Counted from the first letter of the stretch, positions 16,257 to 24,651 are shown. The stretch: DNA of 54,203 nt from Phytopseudomonas dryadis (GCF_004327355.1 NZ_QJUM01000038.1:1-54203); one strand, 5' to 3'. The notes: generated by a model not told the origin, from the letters alone. Translations and numbers: made by a program.

Positions 16257-17189
16257 ATGAAACGCATCGAGGTTATCGACTCCCACACCGGCGGCGAACC
16301 GACCCGCCTGGTGACCAGCGGCTTTCCAGAGCTGGGCACCGGCAGCATGGCCGAGCGCCGGCAACGCCTGGCCAGCGAGCATGACGCCTGGCGCGCCGCC
16401 TGCATTCTCGAGCCACGCGGTAGCGACGTGCTGGTCGGCGCCCTGCTCTGCACCCCGGTCGATCCCCAGGCCTGTGCCGGGGTCATCTTCTTCAATAACA
16501 CCGGCTACCTGGGCATGTGCGGCCACGGCACCATCGGCCTGGTGGTGTCGCTGGCGCACCTGGGACGCATCGGCCCGGGCGTGCACAGGATCGAAACCCC
16601 GGTGGGCACGGTGGAGGCGACCTTGCACGCGGATCGCTCGGTGAGCGTGCGCAACGTACCGGCCTACCGCTATCGCCAGGCCGTCGAGCTGGAGGTGCCG
16701 GGCCATGGCCGGGTCACCGGCGATATCGCCTGGGGCGGCAACTGGTTCTTCCTGATCGCCGAGCATGGCCAGCGCATCGCCGGCGACAACGTCGAAACCC
16801 TGACCGCCTATACCTATGCCGTGCAGCAAGCCCTGGAGGCTCAGGGCGTGCGTGGCGAGGACGGCGGCCTGATCGACCATATCGAGCTGTTCGCGGACGA
16901 CGATGAAGCGGACAGTCGAAATTTCGTGCTCTGCCCTGGCAAGGCCTACGACCGTTCCCCCTGCGGCACCGGCACCAGCGCCAAGCTGGCCTGCCTGGCC
17001 GCCGACGGCAAGCTGCAGCCCGGCGAGGTCTGGCGCCAGGCCAGCGTGATCGGCAGCCAGTTCGAGGGCTCGTTCCAGTGGCAGGGCGACACCATCGTCC
17101 CGACCATCCGTGGCCGCGCCCACATCAGCGCCGAAGCCACGCTGATCCTCGAAGCGGACGATCCCTTCGCCTGGGGCATCCGCCTGTGA
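16257..17189 (+). CDS. lhpA: 4-hydroxyproline 2-epimerase
   Basis: A 310-residue proline-racemase-family enzyme. Both catalytic cysteines are present: Cys88 in GMCGHGTIG and Cys236 in RSPCGTGTSA, the Cys/Cys pair of true racemases and epimerases. It opens MKRIEVIDSHTGGEPTR. It should convert trans-4-hydroxy-L-proline to cis-4-hydroxy-D-proline, the first step of bacterial hydroxyproline degradation. Proline racemase itself is the alternative, but the directly coupled D-hydroxyproline dehydrogenase genes favour the epimerase. The stop codon overlaps the GTG start of the next gene. Confidence 0.92.
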   Translation: MKRIEVIDSHTGGEPTRLVTSGFPELGTGSMAERRQRLASEHDAWRAACILEPRGSDVLVGALLCTPVDPQACAGVIFFNNTGYLGMCGHGTIGLVVSLAHLGRIGPGVHRIETPVGTVEATLHADRSVSVRNVPAYRYRQAVELEVPGHGRVTGDIAWGGNWFFLIAEHGQRIAGDNVETLTAYTYAVQQALEAQGVRGEDGGLIDHIELFADDDEADSRNFVLCPGKAYDRSPCGTGTSAKLACLAADGKLQPGEVWRQASVIGSQFEGSFQWQGDTIVPTIRGRAHISAEATLILEADDPFAWGIRL

Positions 17190-18301
17190 GATCCGGGCGG
17201 GTCGCCGATGTCATCGTCATCGGTGCCGGCATCATCGGCGCCGCCTGTGCCCGCGAGCTGGCCCGCCGTGGCCAGCAGGTGCTGGTGATCGATGCCGGCC
17301 TGCACGGCGCCACGGCCGCCGGCATGGGCCACTTGCTGGTACTCGACGACAACCAGGCCGAGCTGGACATCAGCCGCTACTCGGTACGGCGCTGGCGCGA
17401 GCTCGGCCCGCAGTTGCCGGACAACTGCGCCTACCGCGGCAACGGCACCCTGTGGCTGGCGGCCAATGGCGAGGAAATGGCCGTGGCCGAAAGCAAGTTC
17501 GCCAACCTGCGCGCCGAAGGCGTCGCCTGCGAACTGGTGCCCGGCCATGCCCTGCAGGCGCTGGAGCCGATCCTGCGCGACGGCCTCGATGGCGCCCTGC
17601 GCCTGCCCGACGACGGCATCCTCTATGCGCCGAATACCGCGCGCTGGCTGCTCGACGACCCACGCATCGCGCAACGTCGCGGACGGGTGGTGGAGCTGGA
17701 TGGCAAGCGCCTGCGCCTGGACGACGGCCAGTGGCTGAGCGCCGATGCCGTGGTGCTGGCCAACGGCATCCAGGCCGTGGAGCTGTGCCCGGAACTGCCC
17801 ATCGAGCCGAAAAAGGGCCACCTGCTGATCACCGACCGCTATCCGCAGCGGGTCACCCACACCATCACCGAACTGGGTTATGTCACCAGCGTGCACAACG
17901 CCAGCGGCCCCTCGGTGGCCTGCAACATCCAGCCACGGCCCACGGGGCAGCTGTTCATCGGCACCTCGCGCCAGTTCGATACCGACGACCCGCAGGTCGA
18001 AGGCTGGCTACTGGCGAAGATGCTCAAGCGCGCCGTCGATTACGCGCCGGGGCTGGCGCAGCTCAACGGCATCCGCGCCTGGGCCGGCTTCCGCGCCGCC
18101 ACGCCGGATGGCATGCCGCTGATCGGCGAACACCCGCAGCAGCCCGGCCTGTGGCTGGCGGTGGGGCACGAAGGCCTCGGCGTCACCGCTGCGCCGGGCA
18201 CCGCCGATCTGCTCGGCGCCCTGCTGTTCGGCGAACACCCACCCCTGCCGGCTGCCGCCTATGCGCCCGGCCGCTACCTCGGAGAACCCGCCCATGCCTG
18301 A
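17186..18301 (+). CDS. lhpB: D-hydroxyproline dehydrogenase, FAD (DAO-type) subunit
   Basis: A 371-residue FAD-dependent oxidoreductase of the DAO family. The N-terminal dinucleotide-binding motif DVIVIGAGIIGAACARELAR is clear, and the C-terminal GHEGLGVTAAPGTADLL closes the FAD domain. The GTG start at 17186 overlaps the epimerase stop (GTGA), giving a protein that begins right at the Rossmann fold; the longer upstream frame lies inside lhpA. With the two following small and large subunits it forms the heteromeric cis-4-hydroxy-D-proline dehydrogenase, which feeds electrons to the respiratory chain and makes the 4-hydroxy-pyrroline-2-carboxylate product. Confidence 0.9.
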   Translation: MRSGRVADVIVIGAGIIGAACARELARRGQQVLVIDAGLHGATAAGMGHLLVLDDNQAELDISRYSVRRWRELGPQLPDNCAYRGNGTLWLAANGEEMAVAESKFANLRAEGVACELVPGHALQALEPILRDGLDGALRLPDDGILYAPNTARWLLDDPRIAQRRGRVVELDGKRLRLDDGQWLSADAVVLANGIQAVELCPELPIEPKKGHLLITDRYPQRVTHTITELGYVTSVHNASGPSVACNIQPRPTGQLFIGTSRQFDTDDPQVEGWLLAKMLKRAVDYAPGLAQLNGIRAWAGFRAATPDGMPLIGEHPQQPGLWLAVGHEGLGVTAAPGTADLLGALLFGEHPPLPAAAYAPGRYLGEPAHA

Positions 18302-18530
18302 TCTGCAGCTCGACGGCCGGCCGCTGCGCGTGGCGCCGGGTACCACGGTGGCCGCCGCCCTGGCCCTGGGCGGCGATGGCAGCAGCCGCACCTCGGTGAA
18401 CGGGCAGCGCCGCGCCCCGCTGTGCGGCATGGGGGTCTGCCAGGAATGCCGGGTGACCATCGACGGCATGCGCCGCCTGGCCTGCCAGACCCTGTGCCGC
18501 GACGGCATGCAGGTGCAGACCCGACCATGA
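18294..18530 (+). CDS. D-hydroxyproline dehydrogenase, [2Fe-2S] small subunit
   Basis: A 78-residue ferredoxin-like protein starting MPDLQLDGRPLRV. It has the plant-type [2Fe-2S] cysteine pattern CGMGVCQECRVTIDG and a later CQTLC. It overlaps lhpB by 8 bp and the next gene by 4 bp. Small (2Fe-2S) subunits of this size are found in heterotrimeric hydroxyproline, opine and HcnABC-type dehydrogenases, where they carry electrons between the flavin subunits. Confidence 0.9.
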   Translation: MPDLQLDGRPLRVAPGTTVAAALALGGDGSSRTSVNGQRRAPLCGMGVCQECRVTIDGMRRLACQTLCRDGMQVQTRP

Positions 18531-19798
18531 ACCAACACGCGGACATCCTCATCATCGGCGCCGGCCCCGCCGGCCTTGCAGCAGCCCTGGCGGCGGCCGG
18601 CAGCGGCGCCCGCATCGTCCTGCTCGACGACAACCCCCTGCCCGGCGGACAGATCTGGCGCGACGGCGCCCAGGCCAGGCTGCCCGCGCAGGCCCGGCGC
18701 ATGCGCGAAGCCGTGGAGAACCACGCCAACATCCAGCGCCATGCCGCCACCCGGGTGGTCGCCCAGGCGGGTAGCCGCGCACTGCTGGTGGAAAGTCCCG
18801 AGCGTGGCTGGGTGATCGACTACCAGCGGCTGATCCTGTGCACCGGGGCGCGCGAGCTGTTGCTGCCCTTCCCCGGCTGGACGCTACCCGGCGTTACCGG
18901 CGCCGGCGGCCTGCAGGCACTGATCAAGGGCGGCCTGCCGGTAGCGGGGCAACGCATCGTCATCGCCGGCAGCGGCCCGCTGCTGCTGGCCAGCGCGGCC
19001 ACGGCGAAGCAGCATGGCGGCCGCGTGCTGCGCATCGCCGAGCAGGCCCCGCTCGGCGCGCTGGCCGCCTTCGCCGCCCAGTTGCCGCGCTGGCCGCACA
19101 AGCTGCTGCAATCCTTCGGCCTGTTCGACAGCGGTTACCGCAGCGCCAGCCATGTGGTCGCCGCGCTGGGGCATGAGCGCCTGGAGGGCGTGCGCCTGCG
19201 GCACAACGGGCAGGACGTGGAGCTGGAGTGCGAGCGCCTGGCCTGCGGTTTCGGCCTGATCGCCAATGTGCAGCTCGGCCAGGCGCTGGGTTGCCGCCTG
19301 AGCGACAGCGCCATCGCCGTGGACACCTGGCAGGCCACCAGCGTCGCGGGCCTGTATGCCGCGGGAGAATGCACCGGTTTCGGCGGCAGCGAGCTGGCGC
19401 TGGTCGAAGGCGCCATCGCCGGGCATGCCGCGGTGGGCGAGCGCGCCGCCGCGCAGCGCCTGTGGCCCAGGCGCCAGCGCTGGCAGCGTTTCGCCGCGGC
19501 GTTGCGCCAGACCTTCGCGCTGGACCCGGCACTCAAGCGCCTGGCCGAGCCGGATACGCTGCTGTGTCGCTGCGAAGACGTGCCCTATGCCGCCGTGGCC
19601 GCGCACGACAACTGGCGTGAAGCCAAGCTGGCCACACGCTGCGGCATGGGCGCCTGCCAGGGCCGTATCTGCGCTGGCGCCGCACAGCAGCTGTTCGGCT
19701 GGCAGCCCGCCCCACCACGACCGCCGTTCGCCCCGACGCGCATCGAAACCCTGCTGCACCTGGAAGCCGCGCAACAGACGGAACAGGCAGTGCAATGA
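18527..19798 (+). CDS. D-hydroxyproline dehydrogenase, large FAD/NAD(P)-type subunit
   Basis: A 423-residue protein of the HcnB/opine-oxidase alpha-subunit type. The N-terminal FAD motif is ADILIIGAGPAGLAAALAAA, a second nucleotide motif is RIVIAGSGPLLLASA, and the FAD-closing region is GLYAAGECTGFGGSELA. A C-terminal BFD-like [2Fe-2S] domain has CRCEDVPYAAV followed by TRCGMGACQGRICAG, with four cysteines positioned as in the family. The ATG overlaps the previous stop. It is the last gene of the tightly overlapped lhpA operon. Confidence 0.9.
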   Translation: MNQHADILIIGAGPAGLAAALAAAGSGARIVLLDDNPLPGGQIWRDGAQARLPAQARRMREAVENHANIQRHAATRVVAQAGSRALLVESPERGWVIDYQRLILCTGARELLLPFPGWTLPGVTGAGGLQALIKGGLPVAGQRIVIAGSGPLLLASAATAKQHGGRVLRIAEQAPLGALAAFAAQLPRWPHKLLQSFGLFDSGYRSASHVVAALGHERLEGVRLRHNGQDVELECERLACGFGLIANVQLGQALGCRLSDSAIAVDTWQATSVAGLYAAGECTGFGGSELALVEGAIAGHAAVGERAAAQRLWPRRQRWQRFAAALRQTFALDPALKRLAEPDTLLCRCEDVPYAAVAAHDNWREAKLATRCGMGACQGRICAGAAQQLFGWQPAPPRPPFAPTRIETLLHLEAAQQTEQAVQ

Positions 19799-19807
19799 GA
19801 AATCGCC

Positions 19808-19824
19808 GGCCATCCCGGATGGCC
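19808..19824 (+). terminator. Short hairpin after the hydroxyproline dehydrogenase operon
   Basis: A perfect 7-bp stem, GGCCATC (19808-19814) with GATGGCC (19818-19824), and a 3-base loop, 10 bp after the stop codon. No T run follows, so it is a weak candidate for the operon end. Confidence 0.35.
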
Positions 19825-19860
19825 ACCCTCCAGGCCGCCGCAACATCCCTGTGCGCGCAA

Positions 19861-19888
19861 CGGTAACAAATCGGGTAGAGCGGTAACG
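19861..19888 (+). promoter_or_regulatory. Candidate upstream activator sites for the sRNA promoter
   Basis: Two direct copies of CGGTAAC (19861-19867 and 19881-19887) lie exactly 20 bp apart, about 80-100 bp upstream of the sigma-54 promoter. This is where an enhancer protein such as CbrB would bind. CbrB as the binder is inference. Confidence 0.5.
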
Positions 19889-19963
19889 CTTTACCTGCCC
19901 GATCGAGCCCACGGAAATACCCGGAAAAAATCAAGTAATTGAAAAGTAAGGTAATTTTTAAAT

Positions 19964-19980
19964 TGGCACAGGATATGCTT
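19964..19980 (+). promoter_or_regulatory. Sigma-54 (RpoN) promoter
   Basis: TGGCACAGGATATGCT has the invariant GG (19965-19966) and GC (19977-19978) spaced by exactly ten bases, matching the -24/-12 consensus. The predicted transcription start is near 19989, at the G of GCACAAC. Confidence 0.8.
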
Positions 19981-19988
19981 TCTCTGTC

Positions 19989-20330
19989 GCACAACAAAAA
20001 TAACAAGACGTACCCAATAACAAAAACAAGACATCACGACTCCAGCACAAAAAAGACAAGATCGCGGGAGGCGCAGCTAACTGATTTCTTTGGAGAGGAA
20101 CGCCCTCGGGCTCGTACCGCAACCGGCTCAAGAACAATAAAACTGCTTCGAAGCAGCGGCAGAACTGGTTGGATCTCAGGATCACGGCAATATCAGCGTC
20201 CAAACAAATCCGTTCGCTCTTGGCTCCCCTCTGGGAGCTGCGGCCAAAACAAGAACAATGGGCCGAGCACTAACAAGAACGATGATACCGACAAGAATTG
20301 GGGGAGCTCCGGCTCCCCTTTCTGCTTTCT
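19989..20330 (+). ncRNA. CrcZ/CrcY-type small RNA (Hfq-Crc decoy)
   Basis: A roughly 340-nt non-coding transcript is predicted from a sigma-54 promoter to a terminator at 20301-20330. Its predicted 5' end, GCACAACAAAAATAACAAG, resembles CrcZ of P. aeruginosa. It carries A-rich AANAANAA-type (CA) motifs at 19991-20006, 20016-20030, 20047-20060, 20130-20142, 20246-20259 and 20271-20285. CrcZ and CrcY titrate the Hfq-Crc complex and so relieve catabolite repression when poor carbon sources activate CbrAB. Base composition is AT-rich compared with neighbours and no reading frame in it looks coding. The chromosomal setting (next to hydroxyproline genes and gcd, not beside cbrB) suggests an additional copy rather than the canonical crcZ. 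Confidence 0.8.
20301..20330 (+). terminator. Rho-independent terminator of the CrcZ-like RNA
   Basis: GGGGAGC (20301-20307), a 4-base loop, then GCTCCCC (20312-20318), followed by a T-rich tail with several T runs. Confidence 0.8.
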
Positions 20331-20729
20331 GGCGTTCAGCCCTTTCCCCCTCCGCATGTAGCACAATCCAGCGTCGCCGCATGCCTGTAGATCCTGGCCT
20401 CTCTGACTAAGAATGCGCTGGCGGTGGCTCACCGTGAGCTCGCGATCGTGGGAGGCGCTTTAGCGGCGATCGGTGGTAATGGAGCGTCGCGGCTGAAGAC
20501 CTTCCCATCAAACATCAGGTAACCCATTGATTTATAATAGTGTAAAAAATGCATGAAGGGCGTGCCGCGTAGGATGGGTGGCAACCCATCGGAATATTGA
20601 TGGGTTGCCACCTACGCGGCCCGACCCATCCTACGGTCTGTTTGCTGCGCGACAGCGCTGCGTCGAAGACGCGGAGACGGCTCCCATGGCGCAGCTAACA
20701 GAGTGATCACCTCCCTGCATGACAGGCAG
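20331..20729. other. Gap between the sRNA and the gcd terminator
   Basis: About 400 bp with no supported gene. It holds the family B palindrome at 20565-20636. Short frames here have no ribosome-binding site or recognisable product. Confidence 0.6.
20565..20636. repeat. Family B palindrome (GTAGGATGGGT type), copy 1
   Basis: A long imperfect inverted repeat: CCGCGTAGGATGGGTGGCAA on the left, with GATGGGTTGCCACCTACGCG and CCCATCCTACGG on the right. Other copies lie at 24318, 25508 (degenerate) and 29501. Confidence 0.75.
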
Positions 20730-20763
20730 AAAAAAGGCCGCATCCCTCGCAGGGACACGGCCT
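20730..20763 (-). terminator. Terminator of gcd
   Basis: On the minus strand an AGGCCG...CGGCCT stem (20758-20763 with 20735-20740), with an inner TCCCT/AGGGA stem, is followed by a run of T (20730-20735). It lies about 25 bp after the gcd stop. Confidence 0.85.
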
Positions 20764-20788
20764 CGGCTGCAGCGCCAGCTAGATGTGC

Positions 20789-23206
20789 TTACGGCAATGC
20801 ATAGGCGATCACGTAATCGCCACGGTCCGGCGACTGCCGTGCACCGCCGGCGGTCAGCACGATGTACTGCTTGCCGGTCTTCGGCGAGACATAGGTCATC
20901 GGCGTGCCCTGGCTGCCCACCGGCAGGCGCTGCTTCCAGATTTCCTTGCCGGTACCGCTATCGAAGGCGCGCAGGTAGTAATCCTGGGTACCGGCGAAGA
21001 ACACCAGGCCGGACTGGGTGACCAGGGAACCGCCCAGGGTCGGCATGCCGATCGGCATCGGCAGGTGCATCTTGATGCCCAGCGGGCCGGTGTCTTCGAC
21101 CGTGCCAACCGGCACTTGCCAGGCGATCTTCTGGGTTTTCATGTCGATGGCGGTGAGCGTGCCGAACGGCGGCGCCTGGCAGGGAATGCCTGCCGCCGAC
21201 AGGAAGCGGTTCTTGTTGACCGCGTAGGGCGTGCCCTTGAGCGGTACCGCGCCCATACCGGTATTGACGGCTTCGCCGCCCGACGAAGCCTCGCCCTGGG
21301 TGGTCGCCGGGATCATCTGCACCCACAGGCCCAGGCGCATGTCGTTGACGAAGATGTAGTCGTTGACCGGGTCGGTGGACAGACCGCCCCAGTTCATCCC
21401 GCCCAGAGAGCCAGGGAAGCTCAGCGACAAATCGGTGCCCGGTGCGGTGTACAGGCCTTCATAGCGCATCTGTTTGAAGCCGATGCGGCACAGCATCTGG
21501 TCGAAGGGCGTGGCGCCCCACATGTCCGATTCGGTCAGACGCTGCGCGCCGATCTGTGGCATGCCCACCGACAGCGGCTGCTTGTGCGCATACTGCTCGC
21601 CGGCAATGTCCGCGCCCTTGACCGCCACTTCCTCGACCGCGGTCAGCGGCTGGCCGGTAGCCCGGTCGAGCACGTAGATCTGCCCGGCCTTGGTGCCGAT
21701 CACCACGGCCGGCACCTTGCTGCCGTCCGCCTTGGGGAAGTCGATCAGGCTGGGCTGCATCGGCAGGTCGAAGTCCCAGAGGTCGTTGTGCACCGTCTGG
21801 TAGACCCATTTCTCCGCGCCGGTGCTGGCATCCAGCGCCAGTATGGAGGCGCCGTACTTGTGGTTCAGCGCGGTGCGCTCGGCACCATAGAGGTCGGTGG
21901 ACGGACTGCCCATGGGCAGGAACACGGTGTTCAGCGCCGGATCGTAGGACATCGGCGCCCAGGAGTTCGGCGTGCTGCGCACGTAGCTCTGGCCATCGGC
22001 CGGTGCCTGACGCTCCTCGGGGTTGCCCGGGTCGAAGGCCCAGCGCATGGCGCCAGTGACCACATCGAAACCACGGATCACACCGCCCGGCATATCGGTC
22101 TGCACATTGTCGGCCACGCGCCCACCGACCACCACGGTGGTGCCGGCCAACAGCGGCGGCGAGGTGAGCTGGTAGAAAGGATCGGGCGCATCGCCCAGGC
22201 CGGCCTTGAGGTCGACCTGGCCGTTGTCGCCGAAGCCCTGGCACAGCTCGCCGGTATCGGCGTCGACCGCGATCAGGCGGGCATCGATGGTGTTGGTCAG
22301 CAGGCGACGGCGACAGTTGGCGCCTTCGGCCAGCGCCACGCTCGGCACCGGGGCGGCGCCCGCCGCGCTGGGCTGCTGCAACGGCGCGTCGGCGTCGAAG
22401 TAGGCCAGGCCACGGCAACGTTGCCACACCGAAGACTGGGCGTTGATCTCGTTCTTCCACAGCTCGCGCCCGGTGTCGGCATCGAGGGCGATGAGATTGT
22501 TGTGCGGCGTGCACAGGAAGACCTTGTCGCCGACCTGCAGCGGCGTGAGCTGATCCTCGGCGCCATTGCCGTTGCTCTGCGCGATGTCACCGGTGTTGTA
22601 GGTCCAGGCGACCTCGAGGTCCTTGACGTTGGCGCGGCTGATCTGGTCCAGCGCCGCGAAGCGGCTGCCGCCAGCGCTGTTGCCATAGTGTTCCCAGTTC
22701 TGCTGCGCCTGTTCGGGGTCGACCGGCGTCGGCGCCGGACCGTCGCCCGTCGCCACCACGGTGGGATGGGGCACGAAGGTGGCGGCGAAACCCGCGAGCA
22801 GCGCCACGCCCAGCACACCCGCCAGGCCATAGGCGCCACGTCCGCCGCTGCCACCGGCGGCCCGCTTGAGCGTCGGATAGATCAGCGCGACGACCAGGGC
22901 GATTGCGCCAAAGGTGAACAGCCGCGAGAACAGCGGCCAGAACACCAGGCCGACATCCGCCAGCGCCCAGACCAGGGTGCCGAGCAGTGCGGCGGCGAAC
23001 AGCCAGGCGCCCTGGGTCTTGCGCCTCGCGATCAAGGCACCGCTGGCCAGTACGGCCACCCCCATGATCAGGAAGTACCAGCTGCCGCCCAGGGTCGCCA
23101 GGTAGCCACCGCCGACCACCAGCGCCAGGCCCGCCAGGGCGATCAGCACACCGACGATCAGCAGCAGTGCATGTGCGCCACGCGAGGCGCCTTTACCATC
23201 ATTCAT
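20789..23206 (-). CDS. gcd: Membrane-bound PQQ glucose/quinate-type dehydrogenase
   Basis: An 805-residue quinoprotein. Five N-terminal membrane helices (about residues 10-140) are followed by a periplasmic eight-bladed PQQ propeller starting near NWEHYGNSAGGSRFAALDQI. The catalytic-region motif HNDLWDFDLPMQPSLIDF and C-terminal W-motif repeats (such as YLRAFDSGTGKEIWKQRLP) are present. It would oxidise glucose to gluconate in the periplasm and pass electrons to ubiquinone. The ATG at 23206 is preferred to an upstream in-frame GTG (23233). The close relative quinate/shikimate dehydrogenase cannot be fully excluded, but length and helices fit glucose dehydrogenase. It lies divergent to the AraC-type gene. 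Confidence 0.85.
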   Translation of the reverse strand: MNDGKGASRGAHALLLIVGVLIALAGLALVVGGGYLATLGGSWYFLIMGVAVLASGALIARRKTQGAWLFAAALLGTLVWALADVGLVFWPLFSRLFTFGAIALVVALIYPTLKRAAGGSGGRGAYGLAGVLGVALLAGFAATFVPHPTVVATGDGPAPTPVDPEQAQQNWEHYGNSAGGSRFAALDQISRANVKDLEVAWTYNTGDIAQSNGNGAEDQLTPLQVGDKVFLCTPHNNLIALDADTGRELWKNEINAQSSVWQRCRGLAYFDADAPLQQPSAAGAAPVPSVALAEGANCRRRLLTNTIDARLIAVDADTGELCQGFGDNGQVDLKAGLGDAPDPFYQLTSPPLLAGTTVVVGGRVADNVQTDMPGGVIRGFDVVTGAMRWAFDPGNPEERQAPADGQSYVRSTPNSWAPMSYDPALNTVFLPMGSPSTDLYGAERTALNHKYGASILALDASTGAEKWVYQTVHNDLWDFDLPMQPSLIDFPKADGSKVPAVVIGTKAGQIYVLDRATGQPLTAVEEVAVKGADIAGEQYAHKQPLSVGMPQIGAQRLTESDMWGATPFDQMLCRIGFKQMRYEGLYTAPGTDLSLSFPGSLGGMNWGGLSTDPVNDYIFVNDMRLGLWVQMIPATTQGEASSGGEAVNTGMGAVPLKGTPYAVNKNRFLSAAGIPCQAPPFGTLTAIDMKTQKIAWQVPVGTVEDTGPLGIKMHLPMPIGMPTLGGSLVTQSGLVFFAGTQDYYLRAFDSGTGKEIWKQRLPVGSQGTPMTYVSPKTGKQYIVLTAGGARQSPDRGDYVIAYALP

Positions 23207-23330
23207 GGTTCCATCCCGTTTTTTTACAGACACGAAGACGCAGTATCGACGCCGCTATGGCAAGCATAGCCAACGGTACTGTTTGTAATATTTTGTATGG
23301 TGTCAGTGTGCACCGAAATGGAACCAATCG

Positions 23331-23351
23331 CACCTGTAAATTAACCAGGTG
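23331..23351. promoter_or_regulatory. Inverted repeat in the gcd/araC divergent promoter
   Basis: CACCTG (23331-23336) and CAGGTG (23346-23351), separated by nine bases, lie about 70-90 bp ahead of the AraC-type gene in its divergent spacer with gcd. It may be a regulator binding site. Nothing else was identified in the spacer. Confidence 0.4.
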
Positions 23352-23419
23352 GTACATTTTCCTGCCTGTCAGCAACGCGTTAGGCTGCGTGGCTACCTGA
23401 CCAGCGCGCCTTTTCCATC

Positions 23420-24169
23420 ATGCACACCCTGCTGCCTACCGCCCGCCACCATGACCTGCCGAGCCTGATCGACAGCCTCAGGCAGATCGAACCCTTGTTC
23501 GATGCCTTGCCCGACGTGGTGTTCTTCATCAAGGACGCCCAGGCCCGCTACGCGCTGGTCAACCAGACGCTGGCCCAGCGTTGCGGCATGAAGCACAAGG
23601 CCGACCTGCTGGGCCTCACCGCCGAACAGGTATTCCCCGCCCGTTTCGGCCCGTCGTACACCGAGCAGGATCGGCGCCTGCTGCGAGACGGCGGACAGCT
23701 CAGCGATCAACTGGAACTGCACCTCTACTACGGCAACCAGCCGGTCTGGTGCCTGACCCACAAGCTGGCCCTGCGCGACCCCGGCGGCGCGATCATCGGC
23801 GTGGCCGGGATTTCCCGCGACCTGCAACTGCCGCAATCCAGCCACCCGGCCTACCACAGGCTGGCGGCGGTGGACGCCCATATCCGCGAGCACTTCGCCC
23901 GGCCCATCAGCCTGGCCGAACTGACCGCCCTGGCCGGGCTCTCGGTGGCCCAGCTGGAGCGCCACTGCAAACGCATCTTCCAGCTCACGCCCAGGCAGAT
24001 GATTCACAAGGCCCGTCTCGGCGAAGCCAGCCGGTTGCTGCTGCAGCCGCTGCCGATCACCGAGATCGCGCTACGCTGCGGCTATACCGACCACAGCGCC
24101 TTCAGCCGCCAGTTCCGCGCCCTCACCGGCCTGACCCCGAGCCAGTTCCGCGACTCGCACCGGGACTGA
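23420..24169 (+). CDS. PAS-domain AraC-family regulator (LhpR-like)
   Basis: A 249-residue regulator with an N-terminal PAS-like sensor (about residues 25-135: LPDVVFFIKDAQARYALVNQ, and later GVAGISRDL) and a C-terminal AraC DNA-binding domain with two HTH units (ISLAELTALAGLSVAQLERH; ITEIALRCGYTDHSAFSRQF). This PAS-AraC layout and its location between hydroxyproline operons recall LhpR, the AraC-type activator of hydroxyproline genes in P. aeruginosa (from memory). It may instead control the divergent gcd. Hydroxyproline activation is the favoured inference, not proven. Confidence 0.78.
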   Translation: MHTLLPTARHHDLPSLIDSLRQIEPLFDALPDVVFFIKDAQARYALVNQTLAQRCGMKHKADLLGLTAEQVFPARFGPSYTEQDRRLLRDGGQLSDQLELHLYYGNQPVWCLTHKLALRDPGGAIIGVAGISRDLQLPQSSHPAYHRLAAVDAHIREHFARPISLAELTALAGLSVAQLERHCKRIFQLTPRQMIHKARLGEASRLLLQPLPITEIALRCGYTDHSAFSRQFRALTGLTPSQFRDSHRD

Positions 24170-24228
24170 GCGCCTGTTCACGATCTTTAGTCGATAGGTT
24201 GCTTGCGATGACTGCAAACAGGCGGAAG

Positions 24229-24317
24229 CGGCCTTCGGCCTTCGATCAAAAACGCTTGAGGCTGGAAAGCTGGACGAAAGAGCCTATGCGGTCTGCTTCT
24301 CGTTCAGCCTCCAGCCT
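24229..24317. repeat. Dispersed repeat family A, copy 4
   Basis: Inverted orientation relative to copy 1. It contains GCCTTCGATCAAAAACGCTT, then GAGGCTGGAAAGCTGGACGA, then CGTTCAGCCTCCAGCCT. It abuts the family B palindrome at 24318. Confidence 0.75.
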
Positions 24318-24366
24318 GTAGGATGGGTGAAACCCATCAATCGCCGATGGGTTTCACCCATCCTAC
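24318..24366. repeat. Family B palindrome, copy 2
   Basis: A perfect inverted repeat with 21-bp arms (24318-24338 and 24346-24366), beginning GTAGGATGGGTGAAACCC and ending GGGTTTCACCCATCCTAC, with a 7-base loop. Confidence 0.8.
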
Positions 24367-24596
24367 GAGAGTCTGCTATCGCCTTGCTGCCGTCCATTTG
24401 CCTGCAAAGATCGTGAACAGCTTCTGAGAGCCGCCGGCGTTCCAAAACGGGGCGCCCGAACTGATACAACGCTCCCTTATGTAACACCCCCGCTTGCGGC
24501 GAGTCGCGCGCGCTCCAGCGATTCCGTCCTCCATCCCTCGTCCCCTGGGCCGCTCAGCGATGAGGCAGGGAACAGGCATAGCTGTTGCATATGAAA

Positions 24597-24610
24597 TATC
24601 GTATACGAAA
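24597..24610 (+). promoter_or_regulatory. GntR-type operator ahead of the ABC operon
   Basis: TATCGTATACGAAA matches the palindrome TTTCGTATACGAAA at 13 of 14 positions. It lies 41 bp upstream of the binding-protein start codon, in the probable promoter region. Confidence 0.55.
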
Positions 24611-24651
24611 TCTCCTATAACGTTTTTTGTCTGCACACTTTCGAGGCCCCT

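Larger units (their letters stand above)
24170..24590. other. Repeat-containing gap before the ABC transporter operon
   Basis: No gene was found. It contains a family A repeat (24229-24317) directly joined to a family B palindrome (24318-24366). The remaining sequence to the operator at 24597 shows nothing clear. Confidence 0.6.

Noticed and set aside
19939..20361. 140-residue ORF in the sRNA region
   Set aside because: It has Lys/Arg/Ser-rich composition, no ribosome-binding site, and overlaps the sigma-54 promoter and CA motifs; the RNA interpretation explains the sequence better.
20783..23269. 828-residue plus-strand reading frame opposite gcd
   Set aside because: It is a GC-driven shadow with His/Arg/Gly/Ala-rich composition and no domain; gcd on the minus strand is clearly real.
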